A stretch of 64,000 nucleotides of DNA, from the NCBI RefSeq assembly GCF_014196925.1, contig NZ_JACIEN010000002.1, positions 124,001 through 188,000 on the forward strand. Reading direction: 5' to 3'. The notes beneath the pieces were generated by a model. The model was not told the origin of the DNA. It made no database searches and saw only the letters and a list, made by a program, of their open reading frames with translations. Within the stretch, counting starts at the first letter, position 1, and each line of letters opens with the position of its first letter. The translations under genes were made by a program, and so were the position numbers. Positions 29,839 to 38,437 of this stretch are shown here, one piece after another. The DNA comes from Chelatococcus caeni. Lineage in GTDB: Bacteria > Pseudomonadota > Alphaproteobacteria > Rhizobiales > Beijerinckiaceae.

Positions 29839-30177
29839 ATGAGCGGCACTTTCTCGAGCGGCACTTTTTCTCTCGACGACCTCGCACGGATCGTGGCCGA
29901 GCGCGCCAAGGCGAGCCCGGATGAATCCTATACCGCCAGGCTCGTCGCGGACGGTCAGGGGCGGGCGGCCAAGAAGTTCGGCGAGGAGGCCGTCGAGGCG
30001 GTGATCGCCGCCGTCGAGGGCGACAAAAAGCAGCTCGTCGCGGAAGCGGCCGACGTGCTCTATCATCTGATGGTCGTACTTCATGCCGGCGGCGTGCCGT
30101 TGCAGGATGTCATGCAGGAGCTGGCGCGCCGCACCGCACAATCGGGCCTTGCGGAGAAAGCGTCCCGGCAGAAGTAG
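29839..30177 (+). CDS. hisE: Phosphoribosyl-ATP pyrophosphatase
   Basis: Hydrolyses phosphoribosyl-ATP to phosphoribosyl-AMP, the second step of histidine synthesis. Monofunctional all-helical HisE of 112 residues, with the signatures [25 protein letters not shown] and [13 protein letters not shown], whose acidic residues bind magnesium. The start has a short repeat GTFSSGTFS of no known importance. Lies in the hisA-hisF-hisE-coaA run on the plus strand. Confidence 0.95.
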   Translation: MSGTFSSGTFSLDDLARIVAERAKASPDESYTARLVADGQGRAAKKFGEEAVEAVIAAVEGDKKQLVAEAADVLYHLMVVLHAGGVPLQDVMQELARRTAQSGLAEKASRQK

Positions 30178-30209
30178 GAACGGCCGGCCCCGCCGGACGG
30201 GAGACGCAT

Positions 30210-31184
30210 ATGGACAAGCCCGTGCCTGGCCTTGTGCCGCTGGAAGACAACATCTCGCCCTACCGCACCTTCTCGCGCGAGGAATGGGCGAAGCTGCGCG
30301 CCGACACGCCGCTGACGCTCACCGCCGAGGAGGTGGTGCGCCTGCAGTCGCTGAACGATCCGATCTCGCTCGCCGAAGTCGCCGCCATCTATCTGCCGCT
30401 GTCGCGCCTGCTCTCGCTCTATGTGGCTGCAACACAAGGGCTTTTCCGCGCGACCCAGCGCTTTCTCCTCGCCGAGGAGGACGGCAAGGTGCCCTATATC
30501 ATCGGCATCGCCGGCTCGGTGGCCGCGGGCAAGTCGACGACCGCACGCGTGCTGAAGGCGCTTCTGGCGCGCTGGCCGAACACGCCGAAGGTCGACCTCG
30601 TGACGACGGACGGCTTCCTCCTGCCGAATGCCGAGCTCACGCGCCTCAACCTCATGGAGCGCAAGGGCTTTCCCGAGAGCTACGACACGCAGGCGCTGCT
30701 GCATTTTCTGGCCGACATCAAGGCCGGCAAGCGCAACGTCTCCGCGCCCGTCTATTCGCACCTCGTCTATGACGTCGTGCCCGGCGAGACGGTGACGGTC
30801 GACCGGCCGGACATCCTCATCGTCGAGGGGCTCAACGTGCTGCAGCCCGCCCGCATGCCGCGCGACGGCAAGGCCATTCCCTTCGTGTCCGACTATTTCG
30901 ACTTCTCGATCTATGTCGATGCGGAGGAGGCGCTGCTGCACAACTGGTACGTGCGGCGCTTCATGCGCCTGCGCGAGACGGCCTTCCGCGACCCGAAATC
31001 CTATTTCCGCAAATATGCCGACGTAACCGAGGACGAGGCGCTCGCCACCGCCGAGCGGCTGTGGTCGCGCATCAACCTCGTCAACCTGCGCGAAAACATC
31101 GTGCCGACGCGCCAGCGTTCCAGCCTCATCCTGCGCAAGGGCGAGGACCACCGCATCGAGGAAGTGGCGCTGCGACGGCTGTGA
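30210..31184 (+). CDS. coaA: Type I pantothenate kinase
   Basis: Phosphorylates pantothenate, the first step of coenzyme A synthesis. P-loop GSVAAGKST at 102-110, then TTDGFLLPN (catalytic aspartate), RKGFPESYD and [10 protein letters not shown], all typical of bacterial CoaA. The 324 residues are normal. It follows hisE by 32 bases; hisE-coaA adjacency is conserved in Rhizobiales. The transcript meets a hairpin at 31187 and a parS site at 31214. Confidence 0.97.
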   Translation: MDKPVPGLVPLEDNISPYRTFSREEWAKLRADTPLTLTAEEVVRLQSLNDPISLAEVAAIYLPLSRLLSLYVAATQGLFRATQRFLLAEEDGKVPYIIGIAGSVAAGKSTTARVLKALLARWPNTPKVDLVTTDGFLLPNAELTRLNLMERKGFPESYDTQALLHFLADIKAGKRNVSAPVYSHLVYDVVPGETVTVDRPDILIVEGLNVLQPARMPRDGKAIPFVSDYFDFSIYVDAEEALLHNWYVRRFMRLRETAFRDPKSYFRKYADVTEDEALATAERLWSRINLVNLRENIVPTRQRSSLILRKGEDHRIEEVALRRL

Positions 31185-31186
31185 GC

Positions 31187-31207
31187 GCCGGGCGAATAGC
31201 GCCCGGC
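31187..31207. terminator. Hairpin after coaA (terminator-like, no T-run)
   Basis: GCCGGGCG (31187-31194) pairs with CGCCCGGC (31200-31207) across a five-base loop, directly after the coaA stop. No T-run follows, so termination strength is doubtful. Confidence 0.45.
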
Positions 31208-31213
31208 TGACGG

Positions 31214-31229
31214 TGTTTCACGTGAATCA
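31214..31229 (+). other. parS: parS-like site (one mismatch)
   Basis: TGTTTCACGTGAATCA, one base off the parS consensus TGTTTCACGTGAAACA. It lies between coaA and the adenosine kinase gene, about 8.9 kb left of the presumed origin. The same variant occurs at 37111. ParB from 50427 should bind here. Confidence 0.75.
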
Positions 31230-31239
31230 TGCCGATGCC

Positions 31240-31334
31240 CGGCGCGCTTTCTGCCGTCACGGCCGGCTCGTCCCGGCCGTGCACGCTTCTTGTCAAAGGC
31301 GGGGATGCCCGCGTCGAGCGCGGGCATGACGGCC
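31240..31334. repeat. REP-like dispersed palindromic repeat, copy A
   Basis: Two inverted-repeat blocks, roughly 31258-31282 (GGCCGGCTCGTCCCGGCC core) and 31301-31333 (GGATGCCCGCG ... CGCGGGCATG). The second block matches copy B at 56554-56586 in 30 of 33 positions. It lies between the convergent ends of coaA and adenosine kinase. Confidence 0.7.
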
Positions 31335-31350
31335 GGCCCTCTATTGGGCC

Positions 31351-32355
31351 TCACTCCACCGGCAGGCCGTTGTCGATCGCCATGTCCCTGAGGCTCTTCT
31401 GCGGGCGGGCACCGAGGTGCTGGATGACCTCGGCCGCGGCGAGGGCGCCGAGGCGGGCACAGGTGCGGTGGTCGTAGTGGCGGGCGAGGCCGAAGAGAAA
31501 GCCCGCGGCGAAGAGATCGCCCGCACCGGTGGTATCGACGAGCCTGTCGATGGGGAAGGCCGGCACCGCCGCGGTCTCCTCCCGCTCGACGACGAGGCAG
31601 CCCCTTTCCGAGCGGGTGACGACGCCGAGCGCGCCCTCGCGGCGGAAGGCGGCGACGGCCGTGTCGAAATCCGCCGTCTGATAGAGGCTCTTCAGTTCGT
31701 GCTCATTGGCGAAGACGATGTCGACCTTGCCGTCGCGCACCAGCGCCAGGAACTCGTCCCGGTAGCGGTCGACGCAGAAGGAATCGGACAGCGTGATGGC
31801 GACGCGGCCACCCGCGCCATGGGCGATGTCGGCCGCCTTGACGAAGGCCTCCTTGGCCGCCGGCGGATCCCAGAGATAGCCTTCCAGATAGACGATGCCG
31901 GAGGCTTCCACCGTATCGCGGTCGATATCGGCCGGGGTGAGGTTCTGGCAGGCGCCGAGATAGGTGTTCATGGTGCGCTCGCCGTCCGGCGTCACCAGGA
32001 TCATGCTGCGCGCCGTCGCCGGGCCGTCGGCCGCGGGCGCCGTCGGGAAGTGGATGCCGAGCGCGCGGATGTCGTGCGTGAAGCGCCCGCCGAGCTCGTC
32101 CGTCCGGACCTTGCCGATGAAGGCACCGCGCCCCCCGAAGGAGGCGAGCCCCGCCACCGTGTTCGCCGCGCAGCCGCCCGAGATCACCACGGCCGGGCCC
32201 ATGGCCTCGTACAGGGCTTCCGCCCGCGGCTCGTCGATCAGGATCATCGCGCCCTTGTGCACGTCCTGGCTGACGAGGAAGGCCTCGTCGGTATGGGCGA
32301 TGATGTCGACGATGGCATTGCCGATGCCGAGCACGTCGTAGCGATGATGGGACAT
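31351..32355 (-). CDS. Adenosine kinase (PfkB family)
   Basis: PfkB/ribokinase-family sugar kinase, best matched to the adenosine kinase type common in alphaproteobacteria. Start MSHHRYDVLGIGNAIVDI with AD motif; first signature GGCAANTVAGLASFGGRGAFIGKV near 61-84; second signature DTTGAGDLFAAGFLFGL near 276-292 with the catalytic aspartate in GAGD. 334 residues from the ATG at 32355-32353. It could use another nucleoside or sugar, since PfkB substrates are hard to assign. Convergent with coaA; the repeat element and parS lie between. Confidence 0.88.
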   Translation of the reverse strand: MSHHRYDVLGIGNAIVDIIAHTDEAFLVSQDVHKGAMILIDEPRAEALYEAMGPAVVISGGCAANTVAGLASFGGRGAFIGKVRTDELGGRFTHDIRALGIHFPTAPAADGPATARSMILVTPDGERTMNTYLGACQNLTPADIDRDTVEASGIVYLEGYLWDPPAAKEAFVKAADIAHGAGGRVAITLSDSFCVDRYRDEFLALVRDGKVDIVFANEHELKSLYQTADFDTAVAAFRREGALGVVTRSERGCLVVEREETAAVPAFPIDRLVDTTGAGDLFAAGFLFGLARHYDHRTCARLGALAAAEVIQHLGARPQKSLRDMAIDNGLPVE

Positions 32356-32414
32356 GGGAGCCTTTCGGGAAGAACCGGGAACCGGCTCCGCTTTGCCCGC
32401 TCCTCCGCGGGCGG

Positions 32415-32795
32415 TCAAGCGCCGGGGCCGGACCTGCGCCTGCGGGCCGCATCGAGGACAGCGTCGAGGGCGCCGATCTCGTCCTCGCTCAAGTGGGCGA
32501 TCTCGCCGGCGAGGCGGTTGGCAAGGGCGGTCGCCCGCGGCGACAGGCCGGCCGTGTCGATGACCGAGCGCGGCGCCGAGAGCTCGGCGAGCCGCTGCAA
32601 TTCGTCCGCCTCGTCCCAGATCACGTTGAAATACTGGATGATGGCCTGCAGCAGCGGCCAGCTCGGCCGGCCCCGCTTGCCGTGCTCGAGGGCCGAGAGA
32701 TAGGCGCTGGAGACGCCGAGCGCCTCGGCCATGTCCTTCAACGTCAGCCCGCGCTCGGCCCGCATCGCCCGCACGCGCTCGCCGAAGGGCGTCAC
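32415..32795 (-). CDS. XRE-family helix-turn-helix protein
   Basis: A 126-residue DNA-binding protein. The helix-turn-helix lies at about residues 5-60 (FGERVRAMRAERGLTLKDMAEALGVSS, then AYLSALEHGKRGRPSW), followed by a helical tail rich in Asp and Glu. No known partner. It starts with GTG at 32795-32793 which overlaps the Smr-protein stop by four bases (GTGA), so it is translated from the mltA-smr transcript. This XRE gene after smr is common near the rhizobial origin; its targets are unknown. Confidence 0.85.
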   Translation of the reverse strand: MTPFGERVRAMRAERGLTLKDMAEALGVSSAYLSALEHGKRGRPSWPLLQAIIQYFNVIWDEADELQRLAELSAPRSVIDTAGLSPRATALANRLAGEIAHLSEDEIGALDAVLDAARRRRSGPGA

Positions 32796-33382
32796 AGCGC
32801 GCCTCCCGCGCCCTTGCGGCGGCGCAGGCGCACGTAGAGGGCGCCGGCGCCCCCGTGGGTGCGGCCGGCCTCCTCGAAGCCGAGCACGACGACGCGCAGA
32901 TCGGGCAGCGACAGCCATTGCGGCACCAGGCGCCGCAGCACGCCGCGCTCGCCGCCGAAAAGGTCGGCGGAATGAGCCTCGGTACCGCCCTTGCCGGTGA
33001 CGACGATGACGAGCTGGCTGCCGCGCGCTTGTTCCCGCAGCAAGAAGGCCCGCAAGGCGGCGTGCGCCTCGCTCTGGCGCAGGCCGTGCAGGTCGATCTT
33101 GGCATCGACGGCGCGCGTGCCGCGGTTGAGCGCCTGGCGCAGGCGCCGCTCCAGCGGTGCGAGCGGCAGGGTTTTCGTCTTGAGGCCACGGCCCGTGGTC
33201 CCGGTGTCGGCGGTGCGCAGGGCCATCGTCGCCGTCGCCGCCTCCTCGGGCGGTGCAGGTGGCGCCTTCGGCGCCTCCGGCTGCGGCAGGGCGCGGCCGG
33301 GCAGGGGCTTCACGTCCCTCAGAACATGGCGCCACAGGGTCAGCTCGGCCTCGTCCAGCTCGCGCCGGCGCCGACGGCTCAT
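32792..33382 (-). CDS. Smr/MutS2-domain protein
   Basis: A 196-residue protein with a carboxy-terminal Smr domain (about 92-190): KIDLHGLRQSEAHAALRAFL carries the DLHG motif and VIVVTGKGG the second block, both typical of this nicking-nuclease-like fold. The amino half is basic and then proline/alanine-rich (EAPKAPPAPPEEAA). Free-standing Smr proteins may act on branched DNA or on RNA; the role here is not known. ATG at 33382-33380 overlaps the mltA stop by four bases. Confidence 0.9.
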   Translation of the reverse strand: MSRRRRRELDEAELTLWRHVLRDVKPLPGRALPQPEAPKAPPAPPEEAATATMALRTADTGTTGRGLKTKTLPLAPLERRLRQALNRGTRAVDAKIDLHGLRQSEAHAALRAFLLREQARGSQLVIVVTGKGGTEAHSADLFGGERGVLRRLVPQWLSLPDLRVVVLGFEEAGRTHGGAGALYVRLRRRKGAGGAL

Positions 33383-34650
33383 GGCTTGCGCTCCCGGCCG
33401 GCGGGCGGGCTTCCCTTCGGCAGCAGCACGACGAAGGCGGAGGGCGCGTGGCGGACGATGCCGGAGGCTTCGCCGGCTGCGGGTCCGCTGCCGAAGAAGA
33501 TATCGGCCCGGGCCGGGCCGCGGATGGCGGTGCCGGTGTCCTGCGCGATGAAGAGGCGGCGCAGCGGACGCAGGGCCTCGCTGCCGGGCTCGGGCAATTC
33601 CGCCTCCACCCAGACGGGCAGGCCGTAGGGCCAGAGCGCGCGGTCGATGGCGAGGCTGCGGCCTGGAATGAGCTGGGTCATGCCGGCGCCGAGCGGCCCC
33701 TCGGCCGGATCGAGCTCGTCCGCCCGGCGGAAGAAGATGTAGGACCGGTTCTCGCGCATCAGACGCCGGCCGGCCTCGGGATTGGCCCTAAGCCAGGCGA
33801 TGAGGGCCGGGGCCGTCATCTGTTCAGGCGGAATACCGGTCTCGGCGACGACGAGCTTGCCGAGCGACGCATAGGGATGACCGTTGCGGCCGGCATAGGC
33901 GACGCGCACGACATCCCCTGCGCTCGGCCCGATGCGCACCCGCGCCGATCCCTGGACATGGACGAAGAAGGCGTCGATCCAGTCGAGATAGACGAGCGGG
34001 CGCGCCTGCGCCCCGAGCGCCCCGTCCTCGATGGCGGCACGGTCATGGTAGGGAGCGAGCCCGTCCGGCGTCCGGCGTGCGGCCGTGAAGCCGGCGAGAT
34101 GGGCCGGGACGTCACCGTCGCCAAGTGGCACGACATCGTCCGGCAGGGCGAGGAGGGGCGTCGTGAAGCGGGCCGACGGTTTCAGCGAACCCTGCACCTC
34201 CGGCTCGAAATAGCCGGTGAGAAAGCCGTCTCCGGTCGGGGGCACGACGCGGTAAGGCACGAAATGGGCCTCGAAAAAGGCCCGCGCCTCGGCATCGCCG
34301 GCCTCCAGCGGCAGGCGCTGCGCCGCGGCACAGGCCGGGGCCAGGCCATCGGGCGGAAAGCCGGTGGCGCGCCGGGCGGCGGCGGTATCGGCCATGACGT
34401 CGCAGGAGCGGCGGAAGGCGGCGAGCGTCTTCGCCTGCGCGTCGGTCCGCCAGCCGGTCAGGTCGGCATAGCTGCGCTCGACAAGACGCGCGCCGGCAAG
34501 CACGTTCGGCTCTGCAGCGGCGCCGCACGCCCAGGCTGCGAGCGCGATGAGAACCGGGAGCGATCGCCCGAGGACAACGCCAACACTCTGGGAGGCCGTC
34601 TGCGTCCCGGAGTGGAGGAAACGATCCGCTGCCTGTCGCCCAGGGCTCAT
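33379..34650 (-). CDS. mltA: Membrane-bound lytic murein transglycosylase A
   Basis: Lytic transglycosylase cleaving peptidoglycan glycan strands. An amino-terminal signal (residues 29-46, SLPVLIALAAWACGAAAE) has no clear lipobox, so it may be soluble in the periplasm. MltA domain GYFEPEVQGSLKP near 145-157, DWIDAFFVHVQGSARV near 225 and the 3D domain QDTGTAIRGPARADIFFG near 370-388 holding catalytic aspartates. 423 residues. The ATG at 34650-34648 overlaps the stop of the Tim44-like gene. The group Tim44-like-mltA-smr-XRE is one coupled run. Confidence 0.93.
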   Translation of the reverse strand: MSPGRQAADRFLHSGTQTASQSVGVVLGRSLPVLIALAAWACGAAAEPNVLAGARLVERSYADLTGWRTDAQAKTLAAFRRSCDVMADTAAARRATGFPPDGLAPACAAAQRLPLEAGDAEARAFFEAHFVPYRVVPPTGDGFLTGYFEPEVQGSLKPSARFTTPLLALPDDVVPLGDGDVPAHLAGFTAARRTPDGLAPYHDRAAIEDGALGAQARPLVYLDWIDAFFVHVQGSARVRIGPSAGDVVRVAYAGRNGHPYASLGKLVVAETGIPPEQMTAPALIAWLRANPEAGRRLMRENRSYIFFRRADELDPAEGPLGAGMTQLIPGRSLAIDRALWPYGLPVWVEAELPEPGSEALRPLRRLFIAQDTGTAIRGPARADIFFGSGPAAGEASGIVRHAPSAFVVLLPKGSPPAGRERKP

Positions 34651-35363
34651 TGCCCGGATTCGGTCGCGACGAGCAGCCAGTTGGGATCGCGTGCGCCGAG
34701 GGTGCGCGAGAAGGTCCAGACGTCCACCACGTCGGCCACGGCTTCCGGATCGCCGTCGATGACCTTGCCGTCCTTGTCGCGCGTCGCCGTGATGAGCTTG
34801 GACAGGAAGCGCACCGTGATCTGGGCGGCCTTGCCGCGCACCTCCACCTGCTCGACCTTGGCGTCGTCGATGGAGACGAAGGTGGTCTCCACCTTCTCGC
34901 CCCGCGTCTCGCGATCGCCAATGGCCTTGTCGAAGCCTTCGAAGACGTCGCGCGACAGCAGGCCCTTCAGCGCCTTGCGATCGCCGGCGGCGAAGCTGGT
35001 CACGATCATTTCATAGGCGAGGCGGGAGCCTTCGAGGAAGCTGCGGGCGTCGAACTGGGGCTCGATGGCGGCGATGGCATCGAAGCCGCGCGCGGTCGGC
35101 GAGCCTTGTTCCGCGACGCCGGCCCAGCGGTCTGGTCGCGCCTGGGCGCCGACCTCGGCCATCTCCCCGCGATCGTTGGCGGCGCCGGGAAGGCGCACGA
35201 CATTGTCCTCGCCCGGCTGCTTCGCCTGCTCACGGCGGGCGAAGGGGTCCTGCGGCGGCCGCTCGTTGCCGGTCCGCTGACCGAGGACGGAACGCAGCCG
35301 CCAGATGACGAACACGGCCAGAGCGAGAAAGACGATCGTCGTGATGTCGAAGGTGTCCTGCAT
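34647..35363 (-). CDS. Tim44-like domain protein
   Basis: A 238-residue membrane-anchored protein with one hydrophobic span near residues 8-23 (TTIVFLALAVFVIWRL) and a Tim44/TimA-type domain in the carboxy half (EGSRLAYEMIVTSFAAGDRKALKGLLSRDVFEGF). Mitochondrial Tim44 holds Hsp70 at the import pore; the bacterial relatives are of unknown function but are often found next to secB and mltA as here, suggesting an envelope or export role. The ATG is at 35363-35361. Divergent from secB. Confidence 0.88.
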   Translation of the reverse strand: MQDTFDITTIVFLALAVFVIWRLRSVLGQRTGNERPPQDPFARREQAKQPGEDNVVRLPGAANDRGEMAEVGAQARPDRWAGVAEQGSPTARGFDAIAAIEPQFDARSFLEGSRLAYEMIVTSFAAGDRKALKGLLSRDVFEGFDKAIGDRETRGEKVETTFVSIDDAKVEQVEVRGKAAQITVRFLSKLITATRDKDGKVIDGDPEAVADVVDVWTFSRTLGARDPNWLLVATESGQ

Positions 35364-35706
35364 GGCCTCTCTGTCGTCTCAAGCCCGGGGGGCAGCCCCA
35401 TCGTCTGCCCATCTGTCCAGCGTCGGAGCGGAAATGATAACCACCTTCGCATATGGGGGCGAGCGCTCGTAACATCCACCCCGCGTGCGGACAAGTCCGC
35501 GGTCGCCCGCGCGTGTCGCCTTGTTTGCCAAATGCTTCCGTGGTAGCCCGCACGGGCTCAACAAAACGGTCGTTCTGACGCAGAGTGCGAGCATTCCGGT
35601 TCTTTTCCGCCGGGGTCGTCCCTTCGGGCGGTCCACGGAGGGCCCGGCTACTGTGAACCGATCACGACCCCGAGACAATCACCATTCCTCCCGGAGGAGT
35701 TTCGAC
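35364..35706. other. Divergent promoter region between Tim44-like gene and secB
   Basis: 343 bases without a convincing gene. It must hold the promoters for the Tim44-like gene (minus) and secB (plus). A relatively AT-rich patch (about 35520-35600) lies toward secB, but I cannot name -35/-10 pairs with trust. secB has a strong GGAGGAG ribosome site at 35694-35700. Confidence 0.5.
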
Positions 35707-36192
35707 ATGACCGACAACCCGACCAACGGCGCAGCGAACGCCGACCAGACGCCGTCGCTGAACGCCCTCGCCCAGTTCATCAAGGACCTCTCCTTCGAGA
35801 ACCCGAACGCCCCGCGCTCGCTCGCCCCGCAGCAGCAGAGCCCCGAGATCTCGATCCAGGTCAATGTCGGCGCCAACCAGCTGTCCGAGACGGATTTCGA
35901 GGTGACGCTCGCCCTCGAAGGCAAGGCGCAGATCGGCCAGGACGTGCTCTTCGCCTTCGAGCTGACCTATGGCGGCGTCTTCCGCGTGCGCAACATCCCG
36001 AAGGACCAGCTGCACCCGGTCGTCATGATCGAGTGCCCGCGGCTGCTCTTCCCCTTCGCCCGGCAGATCGTGGCGGATGCGGTGCGCAACGGCGGCTTCC
36101 CGCCCCTGTTCATCGATCCGATCGACTTCACCGCGCTCTACCGCCAGAAGCTCGGCGAGATGCAGGCCGCGCAGCAGCAGACCGTGTCCTGA
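35707..36192 (+). CDS. secB: Protein-export chaperone SecB
   Basis: Cytosolic tetrameric chaperone that keeps precursors unfolded for SecA. The 161 residues have the SecB core, [27 protein letters not shown] and [36 protein letters not shown] near 110-145. The ATG at 35707 has GGAGGAG seven bases upstream, so the longer frame from 35485 is rejected. Ends at a hairpin before dnaQ. secB near dnaQ-coaE-aroE-maf is the usual origin-proximal order in alphaproteobacteria. Confidence 0.97.
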   Translation: MTDNPTNGAANADQTPSLNALAQFIKDLSFENPNAPRSLAPQQQSPEISIQVNVGANQLSETDFEVTLALEGKAQIGQDVLFAFELTYGGVFRVRNIPKDQLHPVVMIECPRLLFPFARQIVADAVRNGGFPPLFIDPIDFTALYRQKLGEMQAAQQQTVS

Positions 36193-36202
36193 CAAAAGAC
36201 GG

Positions 36203-36230
36203 CGGCGCGCTCCTCGGGGCGCGCCGTTCT
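36203..36230. terminator. Hairpin between convergent secB and dnaQ
   Basis: GGCGCGC (36204-36210) pairs with GCGCGCC (36219-36225), extendable by one or two pairs, followed by GTTCTCGTGGTTCTG on the plus strand. A likely but weak terminator serving both genes. Confidence 0.5.
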
Positions 36231-36240
36231 CGTGGTTCTG

Positions 36241-36966
36241 CTATTCCGCCTCGGGACGGATGTATTCGCGCCACAGGGCGCTTTCCCCGAGCTCGGCGAT
36301 GAAGGCCGCGTGAGCCGACCGTTCGGTGTCGGTGATCGCAGCGGGAAGGGCGATCGGCCGCTGAAGCGCCTCGTGCGTGCGCCGGATGGCGGTCTGCGTG
36401 GAGACGGCGAGGGTCGTGACCGTCTCCACCACGCCGAAGCCGAGATCGGCCTGCTTGCCCCCGATCAGCTCGATGTAGACCTCTGCCAGGATCTCCGCAT
36501 CGAGCAGCGCCCCGTGCTTGGTGCGGCGCGAATTGTCGATGCCGTAGCGGGCGCACAGGGCGTCGAGGCTGTTGGAGGCGCCGGGATGCTTGCGGCGCGC
36601 CATGGAGAGCGTATCGATGACGTTCTCCGGCACGACGCGCGGAAGGCCGATGCGGCCGAACTCCATGTCGATGAAGCCGACGTCGAAGGCCGCGTTGTGG
36701 ATGACGAGCTTCGCATCGGCAACGAAGGCGTGGAACTCGCCCGCAATCGCTTCGAAGGTCGGCTTGTCCGCCAGGAACTCGTCCGACAGGCCGTGCACCT
36801 CGAAGGCGCCGCGCGAGACCGGCCGCTGCGGGTTGATGTAGACGTGGTAGTGACGGCCGGTCGGGATGTGGTTGAGAAGCTCGACGCAGCCGATCTCGAC
36901 GATGCGATCCCCCTTGAGGGCATCGACACCGGTCGTTTCCGTATCGAGGACGATCTCCCTCAGCAT
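36241..36966 (-). CDS. dnaQ: DNA polymerase III subunit epsilon
   Basis: Proofreading 3'-5' exonuclease of the replicative polymerase. DEDDh motifs: LDTETTG (Asp8, Glu10), HNAAFDVGFIDMEF near 93-106 and KHGALLDAEILAEVY near 150 with its active histidine. The 241 residues include the short carboxy tail expected to bind the alpha subunit. The ATG at 36966-36964 lies inside the last bases of coaE (seven-base overlap), so they are coupled. dnaQ-coaE-aroE-maf-ppsR is typical beside the alphaproteobacterial origin. Confidence 0.96.
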   Translation of the reverse strand: MLREIVLDTETTGVDALKGDRIVEIGCVELLNHIPTGRHYHVYINPQRPVSRGAFEVHGLSDEFLADKPTFEAIAGEFHAFVADAKLVIHNAAFDVGFIDMEFGRIGLPRVVPENVIDTLSMARRKHPGASNSLDALCARYGIDNSRRTKHGALLDAEILAEVYIELIGGKQADLGFGVVETVTTLAVSTQTAIRRTHEALQRPIALPAAITDTERSAHAAFIAELGESALWREYIRPEAE

Positions 36967-37583
36967 GTCGTTCCTTCCTGCGACCGTGGGCGGCCGGGAC
37001 GCCCGGCGAGCGCCCTTACGATAGACGCGACCTGGGCCTTAGCGGCAGCGAAGCCACGGCCGGTATCCACGAGAAAATGCGCCCGCCGGCGCTTTTCGGC
37101 GTCCGGCATCTGTTTCACGTGAATCATCGCGAAGCGCTCTTCGGTCATGCCGGGCCGGGCCATGACGCGCGCCTTCTGGATGTCCGGATCGGCCGTGACC
37201 ACGAGCACGGCATCGCAGCGCCCGTCGCCGCCCGTCTCGAAGAGGAGGGGAATGTCGAGCACGGCGAGCCACGCGCCGGCCTGCCGGCAGGAAGCGAGAA
37301 AGCGCTCCTCCTCGCGCCGCACCAGCGGATGCACGATGGCTTCCAGCCTCCGCAGGGCCTCGGGCTTGCCGAGCACCGCGGCGCTGAGCTTCTGCCGATC
37401 GACACCTTCGTCGCCGGTTGTGCCCGGAAAGGCCGCCTCGATGAGACCGGCAGCCTCGCCACGATAGAGCCGGTGCACGGCGGCGTCGGCATCGTGCACC
37501 GGCACGCCGTGCCCGAGGAACATGGCGGCCGTCGTCGACTTGCCCATGCCGATCGATCCGGTCAGTCCGAGGATGAAGGTCAC
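36960..37583 (-). CDS. coaE: Dephospho-CoA kinase
   Basis: Last step of coenzyme A synthesis. P-loop GLTGSIGMGKST at 6-17, then DADAAVHRLY near 33-42 and LDIPLLFETGGDGRCDAVLVV near 110-130. 207 residues. The start is GTG at 37583-37581, overlapping the aroE stop by four bases (GTGA). A parS-like site lies inside the gene (37111-37126), encoding MIHVKQ; the family more often has a sequence like ILARQ here, so the site seems to have shaped the protein. Confidence 0.95.
   Translation of the reverse strand: MTFILGLTGSIGMGKSTTAAMFLGHGVPVHDADAAVHRLYRGEAAGLIEAAFPGTTGDEGVDRQKLSAAVLGKPEALRRLEAIVHPLVRREEERFLASCRQAGAWLAVLDIPLLFETGGDGRCDAVLVVTADPDIQKARVMARPGMTEERFAMIHVKQMPDAEKRRRAHFLVDTGRGFAAAKAQVASIVRALAGRPGRPRSQEGTTC
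37111..37126 (+). other. parS: parS-like site inside coaE (one mismatch)
   Basis: TGTTTCACGTGAATCA, the same variant as at 31214. It lies in the coding part of coaE, about 3 kb left of the presumed origin. Confidence 0.75.
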
Positions 37584-38437
37584 GCCGCCGCCCGTTCGAT
37601 GTCGCGCACCAGGAGCGCCCGCAGGTCCTCCGTCACCGTCGGCGTCCTGCCGAACCAATGCGCAAAGCCCGGCACCGCCTGGTGCAGCAGCATGCCGAGA
37701 CCGTCGACCGTCGCAAGGCCGCGGGCGCGCGCCGCAGACAGAAGGCCCGTCGTCAGGGGAATATAGACGATGTCGTGCACGAGCGCCGTATCCGGCAGCG
37801 CCTTGAGGTCGAGGACAAGCGGCGGCTGGCCGGACATGCCGAGCGAGGTCGTGTTGACGAGAAGGTCCGTCGCCGGCAGGACCGCGGCGAGCGCGTCCCA
37901 GCCGCACGGCTTCACCGCGGGACCGAAGGCCGCCTGGAGGGCGAGGCTGCGCTCCTCGCTACGGTTGACGAGATGGATGGTCGAAAAGCCGCGCGCGAGA
38001 AGCCCGTAGATGACGGCCCTGGCCGCGCCGCCGGCGCCGAGCACGGTGGCCGTCCCGCCCGATCTGTCCCAACCCGGAGCCCGCTCGTCGAGATTGGCGA
38101 GGAAGCCGGGCACATCCGTGTTGTCGGCGTGGAGGACGCCGTTCTCGAACCAGAGCGTGTTGGCGGCACCCATGGCCCGTGCCGTCTCGCTCACGACATC
38201 GGCGAGGCCGAGCACCGCCTCCTTGTGCGGCACCGTGACATTGGCGCCGACATAGCCGCGCTCCCGCAGCGAGGCGACGAAGCCGGCCAGATCCTCCAGC
38301 CGCACGTCCTCGCGCGTATAGTCGCCCGCTAGACCCAACTCCCTCAGCCAGAAACCGTGCACCATCGGCGAGCGCGAATGGGCGACCGGGTGGCCGATGA
38401 TGCAGGCCTTGGGGACGGGACGGGTGGGATCGGTCAT
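37580..38437 (-). CDS. aroE: Shikimate dehydrogenase
   Basis: NADPH-dependent reduction of 3-dehydroshikimate to shikimate in aromatic synthesis. Substrate loop HSRSPMVHGFWL near 21-32, catalytic lysine in VTVPHKEA near 68-75, ENGVLHADNTDVPGF with the second catalytic aspartate, and the NADP loop GAGGAARAVIYGL near 135-147. 285 residues from the ATG at 38437-38435, which overlaps the maf stop (ATGA). An open frame continues to 39196 but only as a shadow of maf. Confidence 0.96.
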   Translation of the reverse strand: MTDPTRPVPKACIIGHPVAHSRSPMVHGFWLRELGLAGDYTREDVRLEDLAGFVASLRERGYVGANVTVPHKEAVLGLADVVSETARAMGAANTLWFENGVLHADNTDVPGFLANLDERAPGWDRSGGTATVLGAGGAARAVIYGLLARGFSTIHLVNRSEERSLALQAAFGPAVKPCGWDALAAVLPATDLLVNTTSLGMSGQPPLVLDLKALPDTALVHDIVYIPLTTGLLSAARARGLATVDGLGMLLHQAVPGFAHWFGRTPTVTEDLRALLVRDIERAAA

